This document shows positions 1 through 12,700 of a DNA stretch of 64,000 nucleotides, in pieces. The stretch spans positions 1,550,001 through 1,614,000 of the forward strand of contig CM067591.1 of NCBI GenBank assembly GCA_034336665.1, given 5' to 3'. The stretch's first letter is position 1; each line of letters begins with the position of its first letter. Below the pieces are notes generated by a model, which saw only the letters and a list, made by a program, of their open reading frames with translations, searched no databases and had not been told where the DNA came from. The stretch comes from Luscinia megarhynchos. Its lineage: Eukaryota; Chordata; Aves; Passeriformes; Turdidae. A program made the position numbers and the translations under genes.

Positions 1-612
1 CATTTTGGGGTCTCACCTGTGGGGTGTCTCTCACATTTTGGGATCTCACATTTTGGGGTTGTCACATTTTGGGGGTGTCACCTTCGGGATGTCACATTTT
101 GGGGTGTCTCACATTTGGGGTGTCTCACATTTTGGTGTCTCACATTTGGGATGTCTCACATTTGGGGTGTCTCTCACATTTTGGTGTCTCACATTTTGGG
201 GGTCTCTCACATTTGGGGTGTCTCACATTTGGGGTCTCACATTTTGGGGTCTCACATTTTGGGGTGTCTCACATTTTGGGGTCTCACCTGTGGGGTTTCA
301 TTTTTGGGGTTTCATTTTGGTGTCTCACATTTGGGGTGTCTCACATTTTGGGGTGTCACATTTGGGATCTCACATTTTGGAGTGCCTCACATTTGGGGTC
401 TCACATTTTGGGGTCTCTCCTGTGGGGTTTCATTTTTGGGGTGTCACATTTGGGGTCTCTCACATTTTGGTGTCTCACATTTGGTGTCTCACCTGTGGGG
501 TGTCTCACATTTTGGGATGTCACATTTGGGGTGTCTCACATTTGGGGTGTCACATTTGGGGTGTCTCTCACATTTTGGGGTGTCTCTCACATTTGGGGTC
601 TCCCATTTGGGG
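1..612. repeat. T/G-rich minisatellite, ESYT1 intron
   Basis: Variable units of TTTTGGGGTGTCTCACA fill the sequence up to the first exon. No coding signal of its own. Confidence 0.9.
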
Positions 613-618
613 TCGCAG

Positions 619-708
619 TGGCTGCCCCTGGAGCAGGTGCGCTCGGGGCGGCTCCACGTGCGCCTGGAGAGCCTCGAGCCACAGCCCAGCCCCGCCCTGC
701 TGGAGCAG
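619..708 (+). CDS. ESYT1: ESYT1 exon, C2C-C2D linker
   Basis: A 30-codon exon, phase 0 at both ends, with acceptor CGCAG before 619 and donor GTACAG after 708. It encodes WLPLEQVRSGRLHVRLESLE and ends LLEQ, matching the human stretch that precedes C2D. T/G-rich repeats lie upstream and C/A-rich repeats downstream. Confidence 0.88.
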
Positions 709-3700
709 GTACAGCACCCAAACACCCCAAAATCCCGGCCCCAAAACCACAAACACCCCAAAATCCCGGCCCCAAAACCCCAAAACCCCCAAAACCTCAA
801 AAATCCTGACCCCAAAAAACCCCAAAAACCCCAAACACCCCAAACATCCCAAACACCCTGACCCCAAAAACCCCAAACACCCAAAACCCCAAACACCCCC
901 AAAAACCCTAAACCAACCCCCAAAATCCCAAAACCCCAAACACCCAAAAACCTCAAAAACCCCAAAAACCCCAAACACCCAAAAACCCCAAACACCCAAA
1001 AACCCCAAACCATCCCCAAAACCCCAAAACCTGACCCCCAAAAACCCAGCCTCAAAACCCCATAAACCCCCAAACCCATCCCCCACAGACCCCAAAACCC
1101 CCAAACCCATCCCCAAAAACCCCAAATCCCTTCCCTACACACCCCAAACCCACCCCTAGAGACCCCAAACCTGCCCCAAAAAAACCCCAAACCCCCTCCC
1201 CCAAAGACCCCAGACCCCTCCCAAAAAAAACTCCAGACGTCCAAACCCACCCCCAAAAACCCCCAGACCCATCCCCAGAGACCCCAAAACCCCCCAAACC
1301 CATCCCCCAAAAACCCCAAACCCATCCCCAGAGACCCCAGACCCCTCCCCACAGACCCCCAAACCCCCAAACCATAAACCCATCCCTATTCACCCCAAAC
1401 CCCTCCCCCAAAAAACCCCCAAACCCCCTCCCCCAGAGACCCCAGACCCCTCCCCAGAGACCCCAAACCCATCCCCAAACCCCCAAACCCCCTCCCCAAA
1501 AACACCAAACCCCTCCCCCACACCCCCAAACCTACTCTCAGAGACCCCAAATCCCTCCCCAAAAAACCTGAAAACCCCTTTTCAGAGACCCCTAGACCCC
1601 TCCCAGAGACCCCACACCCTCCCAAAAACCCCAGACAAATCCCCCATATACCCCCAAACCCACACCCAAAACCCCAAACCCCCGCCCCACACACCCCCCA
1701 TCCTCCTCCCCCAGAGACCCCAGACCCTTCCCCCACAGACCCCAAACCCCCCAAACTCATCCCCAAATCCCCCAAACCCATCCCTCATATACCCCAAACC
1801 CCACCCCCAGTGACCCAAAACCCCTCCCCAAAAAACCCCAAAGCCCCTCCCCAGAGACCCCAGACCCTCCCCAAAACCCCCAAACCCCTCCCCCAGAGAC
1901 CCCAAAACCCCAAACCCATCCCCATATACCCCAAACCCAGCCCCAAAACCCCAAACCCCCGCCCCCACACACCCCCATCCCTCCTCCCCAGAGACCCCAG
2001 ACCCCTCCCCCACAGACCCCCAAAACCCCAAATCCATCCCCCAGAAACCTCCTACCCATCTCTTGAGACCCCATCCTTTTCCCCCAGAGACCCCCAAATC
2101 CACCCCCCAAAACCCCAGCCCCAGCCCCAAAAACCCCCAAATCCCTCTCTACACACCCTAAACCCCTCCCCAGAGACCCCAAACCCCAAACCCACCCCCC
2201 AAAACCCCACAGCCCTCCCCAAAAAACACCAAAGCCCTTTTCAGAGACCCCAGACCCCTCCCCACAGACCCCCAGACCCTCCCCCACAGACCCCCAAACC
2301 CCCAAACCCATCCCCCAAAAACACCAAACCCCTCCCCCAGAGACCCCCAAAGCCCCTTTTCAGAGACCCCCAGACCCTCCCCCACAGACCCCCAGACCCC
2401 TCCCCACAGACCCCCAAAACCCCCAAAACCATAAAACCCATCCCTATTCACCCCAAACCCATCCCCAAAAACCCCAAACCCCCTCCCCAGAGACCCCCAA
2501 ACCCCCAAACCCATCCCCAAAACCCCCAAACTCACCCCCATATACCCCAAATCCATCCCCAGAAACCCCAAACCCCCGCCCCACACCCCCATCCTCCTCC
2601 CCGGAGATCCCAGACCCCTCCCCACAGACCCCCAGACCCCCTCCCCCATAGACCCCCCAAACCCCCAAACTCATCCCCAAAAACCACCAAACCCATCCCC
2701 ATATACCCCAAACCCCCTCCCCAGAGACCCCAGACCCTCCCCACAGACCCCCAAAACCCCCAAAACCATAAACCCATCCCTATTCACCCCAAACCCATCC
2801 CCCATATACCCCAAACCCCTCCCCAGAGACCCCCAAACCCCCAAACCCATCCCCAAAACCCCAAACCCATCCTCATATACCCCAAACCCACCCCCCAGTG
2901 ACCCAAAACCCCTCCCCCAAAAAACCCCAAAGCCCCTTTTCAGAGACCCCAGACCCTCCCCACTCACCCCAGTGCCGGGGTCTCCCCGGGGGTCTCTCCC
3001 CCCAGGTGCTGCACTCCAACGCGCTGCTCCGCCCGGCGCTGGGGGCGCCGCTCGCGGCCGCGCTGCTCAGCGTCTTCCTGGACCGCGCCGCCGGCCTGCC
3101 GGTGAGACGGCCCCGTCCCAAAATGTGCCCAAAATGTGCCCAAAATATCCCAAAATGTACCCAAATGTCACCGGTGAGACGGCCCCGTCCCAAAATGTAT
3201 CCAAAATGTGCCCAAAATATCCTCAAATGTATCCAAATGTCACCGGTGAGACAGCCCCGTCCCAAAATGTATCCAAAATGTGCCCAAAATATCCCAAAAT
3301 GTACCCAAATGTCACCGGTGAGACAGCCCCGTTCCCAAAATGTATCCAAAATGTGCCCAAAATATCCCAAAATGTACCCAAATGTCACCGTGAGACAGCC
3401 CCCGATCCCAAAATGTATCCAAAATGTGCCCAAAATATCCTCAAATGTATCCAAAATGTGCCCCAATGTCACCGGTGGAGACAGCCCCTGATCCCAAAAT
3501 GTATCCAAAATGTGTCCAAATGTGCCCAAAATATCCTCAAATGTACCCAAAATATCCTCAAATGTACCCAAATGTCACCGGTGAGACAGCCCCGGTCCCA
3601 AAATGTGCCCAAAATGTGCCCAAAATATCCTCAAATGTATCCAAAATGTCACCAGTGAGACAGCCCCGTCCCAAAATGTATCCAAAATGTATCCAAAATG

Positions 3701-6700
3701 TATCCAAATATACCCAAAGTATCCTCAAATGTACCCAAATGTCACCGGTGAGACAGCCCCGGTCCCAAAATGTATCCAAATGTACCCAAAATATCCTCAA
3801 ATGTATCCAAAATGTGCCCCAATATCACCGGTGAGACAGCCCCGTCCCAAAATGTGCCCAAATGTACCCAAAATATCCTCAAATGTATCCAAAATGTGCC
3901 CCAATGTCACCGGTGAGACAGCCCCGTCCCAAAATGTACCCAAAATGTGTCCAAAATATCCTCAAATGTATCCAAATGTGCCCAAAATATCCTCAAATGT
4001 ATCCAAATATACCCAAAGTATCCTCAAATGTATCCAAATGTCACCGGTGAGACAGCCCGTCCCAAAATGTATCCAAATGTACCCAAAATATCCTCAAATG
4101 TATCCAAAATGTGCCCCAATGTCACCGGTGAGACAGCCCCGGTCCCAAAATGTATCCAAATGTACCCAAAATATCCCAAAATGTACCCAAATGTCACCGG
4201 GTGAGACAGCCCCGGTCCCAAAATGTACCCAAAATGTGCCCAAAATATCCCAAAATGTACCCAAATGTCACCGGGTGAGACAGCCCCGTCCCAAATGTAC
4301 CCAAATGTGCCCAAAATATCCCAAAATGTACCCAAATGTCACCGGTGAGACAGCCCCGTCCCAAAATGTATCCAAAATGTGCCCAAAATATCCCAAAATG
4401 TACCCAAATGTCACCGGTGAGACAGCCCCGTCCCAAAATGTACCCAAAATGTGTCCAAAATGTGCCCAAAATATCCTCAAATGTACCCAAAATGTGCCCA
4501 AATGTGCCCAAAATATCCCAAAATGTACCCAAATGTCACCGGTGAGACAGCCCCGGTGTGCCCAAAATGTATCCAAAATGTGCCCAAATGTGCCCAAAGT
4601 ATCCTCAAATGTGCCCAAAATGTGCCTAAATGTGCCCAAAATATCCTCAAATGTGCCCAAAATATCCTCAAATGTATCCAAAATGTGCCCAAAATATCCT
4701 CAAATGTATCCAAATGTGCCCAAATGTCACCGGTGAGACAGCCCGGTGTGCCCAAAATGTATCCAAAAGTGCCAAAAATATCCTCAAATGTATCCAAAAT
4801 GTGCCCCAATGTCACCGGTGAGGCACCCCCGGTCCCAAAATGTACCCAAAATATACCCAAATGTCCCCAAAATGTCCCAAATGTCCCCAAAATGTCCCCA
4901 AACGCCCTCAAATATCCCCGAAATATCCCCAAAATGTCCCCAAAATGTCCCCAGAATATCCCCAGGATGGCCCCAAATGTCCCTGAGTGACCCCAAAATG
5001 TCCCCCAAATGTCCCTTAAAATGTCTCCCCAAAATATCCCCAAATGTCCCCAAAATGTCCCCAAATGTCCCCAAATGTTCCCAAATGTCTCTAAATGTCC
5101 CCCAAATATCCCTAAAATATCCCTCAAATGAACACAGAATGTCCCCAAATGTCCCCCAAATATCCCCAAAATGTCCCCAAATATCCTCGAAATATCCCCA
5201 AAATGTCTCTAAATGTCCCCAAAATGTCCCCAAGTGTCCCCAAATATTCCCAAAATGTCCCAAATGTCCCCAAAATGTCCCCAAGTGTCCCCAAATATTC
5301 CCAAAATGTCCCAAAATGTCCCCAAAATGTCCCCAGAATATCCCCTAGGGATGGCCCCAAAATGTCCCCAAGTGTCCCCCAAATGTCCCCAAATATCCTC
5401 AAATGTCCCCAAATGTCCCCAAAATGTCCCCAAGTGTCTAAATGTCCCCCAAATGTCCTGAGTGACCCCAAAATATCCCAAAATGTCCCCAAAATATCCC
5501 CAAGTGTCCCCAAATGTCCCCAAATGTCCCCAAATGTCCCCCCAGCTGGGCAGGGGTTCCCGGCCCCCCGGCCTTCGCGTCAGCCTGAGCTGGGGGAGAG
5601 CGCCCAGAGGAGCAGGGTGAGGGTCTGGGGGCACAGGGGATTTGGGGGGGTCTCTGGGGATTTTGGGGGGTCCCAGGGATTTTGGGGGGCATAAAGGGGA
5701 TTTTTGGGGGAGCAAAGGGGAATTTGGGGGGGCCGAAAAGGGATTTTGGGGGAGCAAAGGGGATTTTGGGGGGTCCCAAGGGATTTTGGGGGGTCCCAGG
5801 GGATTTGGGGGAGGGTCTCAGGGGATTTTGGGGGGAGCAAAGGGGATTTTGGGGGGGGCAAAGGGGATTTTGTGGGGCAAAGGGGATTTGGGGGGAGGGT
5901 CTCTGGGGATTTTCGGGGGGGGTCCCAGGGGATTTTGGGGGGGCAAAGGGGATTTTGGGGGGCGCAAAGGGGATTTTGGGGGGTCCCAGGGGGATTTTGG
6001 GGGAGCAAAGGGGATTTGGGGGAGGATCTCAGGGGGATTTTGGGGGGGGGGTCCCCAGGGGGATTTTGGGGGGCATAAAGGGATTTTGGGGGAGCAAAGG
6101 GGATTTTGGGGGGTCCCAGGGGATTTTGGGGGGGGCAAAAGGGGATTTTGGGGGGCAAAGGGGATTTGGGGGAGGGTCTCAGGGGATTTTGGGGGGGTCC
6201 CAGGGGAATTTGGGGGGAGCAAAGGGGATTTGGGGGAGGGTCTCAGGGGATTTGGGGGGCAAAGGGGATTTTGGGGGGTCCCAGGGATTTGGGGGGAGGG
6301 TCTCAGGGGATTTTGGGGGGAGCAAAGGGGATTTTGGGGGGGGGGCAAAGGGGATTTTGGGGGGGCAAAGGGGATTTTGGGGGGTCCCAGGGGATTTGGG
6401 GGAGGGTCTCAGGGGATTTTAGGGGAGGGTCTCTGGGGGATTTTGGGGGGGCAAAGGGGATTTTAGGGGGGTCCCAGGGGATTTGGGGGAGGGTCTCAGG
6501 GGATTTTGGGGGGGGTCCCAGGGGATTTTGGGGGGTCCCAGGGGAATTTGGGGGGGCAAAGGGGATTTTGGGGGGTCCCAGGGGAATTTGGGGGGTCCCA
6601 GGGGATTTTGGGGGGTCCCAGGGGATTTTGGGGAGGGTCTTAGGGGATTTTAGGGAGGGTCTTAGGGGGATTTTGGGGGGGCGCAAAGGGGATTTTTGGG

Positions 6701-9700
6701 GGGGTCCCAGGGGATTTGGGGGGTCCCAGGAGAATTTGGGGAGGGTCCCAGGGGATTTTGGGGGGACTCGAAGAGGATTTTTGGGGGGTCCCAGGGGATT
6801 TTTTGGGGGACTCGGGAGGATTTTTGGGGGGGATCCGAGGGGATTTTGGGGGGGGGGTCTCATGGAGGATTTTGGGGGGGCTTGGGAAGGATTTTTGGGG
6901 AGACTGGGGGAGGATTTTTGGGGGGATCTGAGGAGATTTTTGGGGGTTTTCCGAGGGGATTTTTGGGGGTTCACCCGAGGGGATTTTGGGGGTGAATCCG
7001 AGGGAATTTTTTGGGGAGTTCCGAGTGGATTTTGGGATGAATCCAAGCAGAATTTTTTGGGGTGAATCCGAGCGGAGTTTTTGGGGATTCCCAGACGATT
7101 TTTGGGGGGTTCCCACAGTATTTTTGGGGGTTCACCTGAGGGTATTTTGGGGTGCACCCAAAGGGATTTTTGGGGTGAATCCGAGCGGATTTTTGGGGGG
7201 TTCCCAGAGGATTTTTGGGGTTTTCCGAGCGGATTTTTGGGGGATTCCCAGAGGACTTTTGGGGTTCACCCGCGGGTATTTTGGGGTGCACCCAAGGGGA
7301 TTTTTGGGGTGAATCCGAGCGGATTTTTGGGGGGGTCCCAGACGATTTTTGGGGGAGTTCCGAGCGGATTTTTGGCTGAATCCGAAGCCGGATTTTTGGG
7401 GGTTCCCAGGGTATTTTTGGGGTTTTCCGAGGGGATTTTGGGGTGAATCTGAGCGGATTTTTTTGGGGGATTCCCAGACGATTTTTTGGGGGGTTCCCAC
7501 AGTATTTTTGGGGTTCACCTGAGGGTATTTTGGGGTGCACCCAAAGGGATTTTTGGGGTGAATCCGAGGGGATTTTTGGGGTTTTCCGAGCGGATTTTGG
7601 GGTGAATCCGAGGGGATTTTTTGGAGGGTTCCCAGAGGATTTTGGGGTTTTCCGAGGGGATTTTTGGCTGAATCCGAGCGGATTTTTTGGGGGGTTCCCA
7701 GAGGATTTTTGGGGTTCACCTGAGGATATTTTGGGGTGCACCCAAGGGGATTTTTGGGGTGAATCCGAGCGGATTGGGATGAATATGAGCGGATTTTTTG
7801 GCGGATTCCCAGACGATTTTTGGGGGAGTTCCGAGGGGATTTTTGGCTGAATCCGAGCAGATTTTGGGGTGAATCCAAGCGGATTTTTTTGGGGGATTCC
7901 CAGACGATTTTTGGAGGATTCCCAGACGATTTTTGGGGGGTTCCCACAGGATTTTTGGGGGTTCACCCTCGAGTCTCACCCTCTCTCCCCCAGACCTGCG
8001 CCCCCTCCCCCGACCCCGAGTGGGGCGAAGGCTTCTCCTTCCTCATCCGCCAGCCGCGCGCCGAGTCCCTGGAGCTGCAGGTCCGTTCGGGGCGGGGGTC
8101 GCGGGCCGGGGGCGCCCCCCGGGGGTCCCGCTGAGCCCGGCTGTGCCCGCAGGTGAAGGAGGAGGGCGGGCAGGCGCTGGGCTCGCTCCGCCTGCCGCTG
8201 GCCCCGCTGCTGGCCCGCGAGGGGCTGGCCCTGGACGGCTGGGTGCCCCTGGGCGGGGGCGCGGAGCTGCTGCCGGGCGCAGCTCGGGGGTGAGTGGGGG
8301 GGGGGCGCGGGACGGGCGGGGGGGCGCGGGGAGGGGTTGGGAGGGGTCCTGGGGGGTCCTGAGGGAGGGTTTGAGGGGTCCTGGGGAGGGTTTGAGGGGT
8401 CTGGGGTGGGTCTGGGGAGGGTTTGGGGGGGTCCTGGGGAGGGTTTGGGGGGTCCTGGGGGGTCCTGGGGAGGGTTTGAGGGGTCTGGATGTTCTGGGGG
8501 AGGGATTGGGGGGGTCCTGGGGAGGGGTTTGGGGGGTCCTGGGGGGGGGGTCCTGGGGGAGGGTTTGAGGGGGTCTGGATGTTCTGGGGAGGGTTTGAGG
8601 GGTCCTGGGGTGGTCCTAGGGGGATGCTGGGGGGTCTGGGGAGGGTCCTGGGGAGGGTTTGAGGAGGTCTGGATGTTCTGGGGAGGGTTTGGGGGGCTCT
8701 GGGGGGGTCCTGGGAATGATTTTGGGGATCTGGATGTTCTGGGGAGGGTTTGGGGGGACTCTGGGGGGATCCTGAGGAGGGTTTGAGGGGTCCTGGGGAG
8801 GGTCCTGGGGAGGATTTTGGGGTCTGGATGTTCTGGGGAGGGTTTGAGGAGGGTTTGGGGGGTCGGCGGGGGGTCCTGGGGCATCCTAGGGAGGGTTTGG
8901 GGGGTCCTGGGGGGGTCCTGGAGAGGGTTTGGGGGGTCTGGATGTTCTGGGGAGGGTTTGGGGGGTCCTGAAGAGGGTGTGAGGGGGGTCCTGGGGAGGG
9001 TTTGAGGGGTCTGGGGAGGATTTTGGGGGGTCTGGATGTGCTGGGGAGGGTTTGGGGGTCCTGAAGAGGGTGTGAGGGGTCTGGGGGAGGATTTGGGGGG
9101 TCCTGAGGGAGGGATTTTGGGGGGCCTGGAGAGGGTTTGGGGGTCTGGATGTGCTGGGGGAGGGTTTGGGGGGTCCTGGGGAGGGTTTGGGGAGTCCTGG
9201 GGAGGGTTTGAGGGGTCCTGGGGTGGTCCTAGGGGGGGATGCTGGGGGGTCTGGGGGAGGGTCCTGGGGAGGGTTTGAGGGGTCTGGATGTTCTGGGGGA
9301 GGGCTTGGGGGGTCCTGAGGGAGGGTTTGAGGGGCGCGGGGAGGGTCTGGGGGGGGATTTGGGGGTTCAGGTGTCTGGGGGTGGTCTCAGCCGTACCCCA
9401 TCCCCATCCCATCCCCCCCAGGTGCTGGTGCCCCAGCGCGCAGGGTCTGGGGGGGGTCTGGGGGGATCCTGGGGGGGTTCGGGGGGGCTCTGGGGGGATT
9501 TGGGGGTTCAGGTGTCTGGGGGGTCTCCAGCCGTACCCCCAATCTCCCCCCTCCCCAGGTGCTGGTGCCCCAGCGCAGGGTCTGGGGGATCCTGGGGGGG
9601 TTTGGGGGGTTCTGGGCAGGATTTGGGGGGTCAGGTGTCGGGGGTCTCCAGCCGTACCCCAATTCCCCCCTCCCCCCAGGTGCTGGTGCCCCAGCGCGCG

Positions 9701-12700
9701 CAGGCCACCCCGCGGGGGGGAGGCGGAGCCGCCGCCGGAGGGGGAGGGGCAGGAGCGCGAGGCGGGGGCGCTGCGGCAGCGCCGCCCCCTGGCGGAGAGG
9801 TGCGGGACAGCGGCACCGCCCCACCCACCCGAAATGATTCCCGAATTCACTCCGGAATTCCCGAATTCCCGAATTCATTCCCGAATTCATTCCGGAATTC
9901 ATTCCCTAATTCATTCCCGAATTCCCGAATTCATTCCCGAATTCATTCCCGAATTCATTAATTCCCTAATTCATTCCCTAATTAATTCTCGAATTCATTC
10001 CTAAATTCATTCCCGAATTCATTCCTAAATTATTCCCAAATTCATTCCTGAATTCATTCCCTAATTCCCGAATTCATTCCCGAATTCATTCCTGAATTCA
10101 TTCCCTAATTCCCGAATTCATTCCCGAATTCATTCCCTAATTAATTCCTGAATTCATTAATTCCCGAATTAATTCCCGAATTAATTCCCGAATTCATTCC
10201 TAAATTATTCCCAAATTCATTCCGGAATTTCCTGATTCCCGAATTCATTCCCTAATTCATTCCCTAATTCATTCCTAAATTCACTCCCTAATTCCCGAAT
10301 TCCTAAATTCATTCCCAAACCCCCAAATTAATTCCCTAATTCATTCCCAAATTCCCGAATTCATTCCCAAATTCCCTAATTCATTCCCGAATTCATTCCT
10401 AAATTCATTCCGTAATTCATTCCCAAATTCCCGAATTCATTCCCTAATTCATTCCTAAATTCATTCCCTAATTCCCAAATTCCTAAATTCATTCCCAAAT
10501 TAATTCCCAAATTCATTAATTCATTCCCTAATTCCCAAATTAATTCCGTAATTAATTCCCAAATTCCCGAATTCATTCTTAAATTCATTCCCTAAATTCC
10601 CTAATTCGTTCCCGAATTCATTAATTCCCAAATTCATTAATTCCCGAATTCATTCCCTAATTCATTCCTCAATTCCTAAATTAATTCCCTAATTCATTCC
10701 GATTCCTAAATTCATTCCCCAATTCCCGAATTCATTCCCTAATTCCCAAATTTATTCCTAAATTCATTCCCAAATTCATTCCCTGATTCCCAAATTCATT
10801 CCCTAATTCCCGAATTAATTCCCTAATTCCTAAATTAATTTCCTAATTCATTCCCTGATTAATTCCTAAATTTATTTCCTAATTCATCCCCAAATTAATT
10901 CCCTAATTCCCAAATTAATTCTGTAGTTAATTCCCAAATTCCCGAATTCATTCCTGAATTCATTCCCTAATTCCCAAATTCTTTCCCAAATTCATTCCCA
11001 AATTCCTAAATTCATTACTAAATTAATTCCCTAATTCATTCCCAAATTCATTAATTCCCTAATTCATTCCCTAATTAATTCCTAAATTAATTCTCAAATT
11101 CCCAAATTCCCAAATTAATTCCCAAATTAATTCCAAACTTCCCAAATTCATTCCTAAATGAATTCCCAAATTAATTCCCAGATTATTTCCCAAATTAATT
11201 CTCAAATTAATTCGCAAATTCCCAAATGAATTCCTAAATTAATTCCCAAATTCCCAAACCCCCAAAATTCCAAATTCCCAAAATCCCAAATCCCCAAATT
11301 CCTAAACCTCCAAATTCCCAAATTAATTCCCAAATCCTCAAAATCCCCAAAATTCCCAAATTCCCAAAATCCCAAAAATTCCCAAATTCCCACACCCGGG
11401 CCGTGAGTTGCATTTCGGGGTTTTTGGGAATTTTTGTTTTGGGGTTTTTGGAGTTTTGGGGGGTTTTTTTGGGGGGTTTTCGGTGTTTTTGGGGTTTTGG
11501 GGGGTTTTATTTTGGGGGTTTGTTTTGGAGTTTTATTTTGGGGTTTTTTTGGGGGGTTTTTATTTGGGTTGTTTGGATTATGGGGGTTTTGTTTTGGGGT
11601 TTTGGGGTTTTTGAGGTTTTTGTTGTAGTTTTTGGGGTTTTATTTTGGGGTTTGTGTGGGTTTTATTGGGGTTTTGGTGGTTTTGGGGTTTTTGTTTTGG
11701 GGTTTTGTTTTGGGTTTTTTGGGTTTTGTTTCGGGGTTTTTGGGTTTTTGGTGTTTCTATGATTTTTGGGGTTTTGGTTTGGGTTTTTTTGGGTTTTATT
11801 TGGGTTTTTTTGGGTTTTTGGGTGTTTTTGGTGTTTCTGTGGTTTTTGGGGTTTTGTTTTGGTTTTTTGGGGTCTTGTTTTTGGGGTTATTGGGGTTTTT
11901 GGGTGGTTTTGGGGTTTTTGTTTTACAGGGTTTTTGGGGTTTTTTATTTGTAGTTTTAGGGGTCTTGTTTTGAGGGTTTGTTTTAGGGGTCTTAGTTTGG
12001 GAGTTATGTAGTTTTTGGTGGTTTAGAGTTGTGGTTTTTGGTGGTTTGGGGGTTTTGTTTTGGGTTTTTGGGTTTTGGGTGTTTTTGGTGTTTCTGTGGG
12101 TTTTGGGGTTTTGTTTTGGTTTTTGGGGTCTTGTTTGGGGTTATTGGGGTTTTGGTGGTTTAGGGGTTTTGTTTTAGGGGTTTTAGGTGTTTTAGGGGGT
12201 TTTGTTTTACAGGTTTTTGGGGTTTTGTTTTGGGTTTTTGGGTTTTGTTTTTTGGGTTTTTGGGGTTTTGTTTTGGGTTTTGGGTTTTGTTTTTTGGGTT
12301 TTGGGGGTTTTGTTTTGGGTTTTTGGGGTTTTGTTTTTTGGGGTTTTGGGTGTTTTGTTTTGGGTTTTGGGTCTTGTTTCGGGGTTTTTGGGTGTTTTGG
12401 TGTTTTGTATTTTTTGGGGTTTTGTTTTGGGGTTTTTGGGGTTTCTGTGGTTTTGGGGGTTTTGTTTTGGTTTTGGGGTTTTGTTTCCGGGGTTTTGGTG
12501 TTTCTGTGGTTTTTGGGGTTTTGTTTTTGGTTTTTGGGGTTTTATTTTTTGGGTTTCCGGGGTTTTCGGGTGTTTTTGTTGTTGCCGTGTCCGACCCGCC
12601 CCCTGTGCCCCACTTGAGGGAGCCACGCCTGCACTCTGAGTACCACTGAGCAGCATGAAGCTGAGTGGCAATCGTGCACGGCTGCAGGTGCGGGGCTGAG

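Noticed and set aside
5..7166. Many Gly/Phe/Trp/Pro-rich frames on both strands
   Set aside because: They follow the G-rich and C-rich repeat units in ESYT1 introns and overlap each other in several frames.
11403..12575. Interstitial telomere
   Set aside because: Vertebrate telomeres are TTAGGG; this array is TTTTGGGG-like with variable T and G runs, best seen as a minisatellite.
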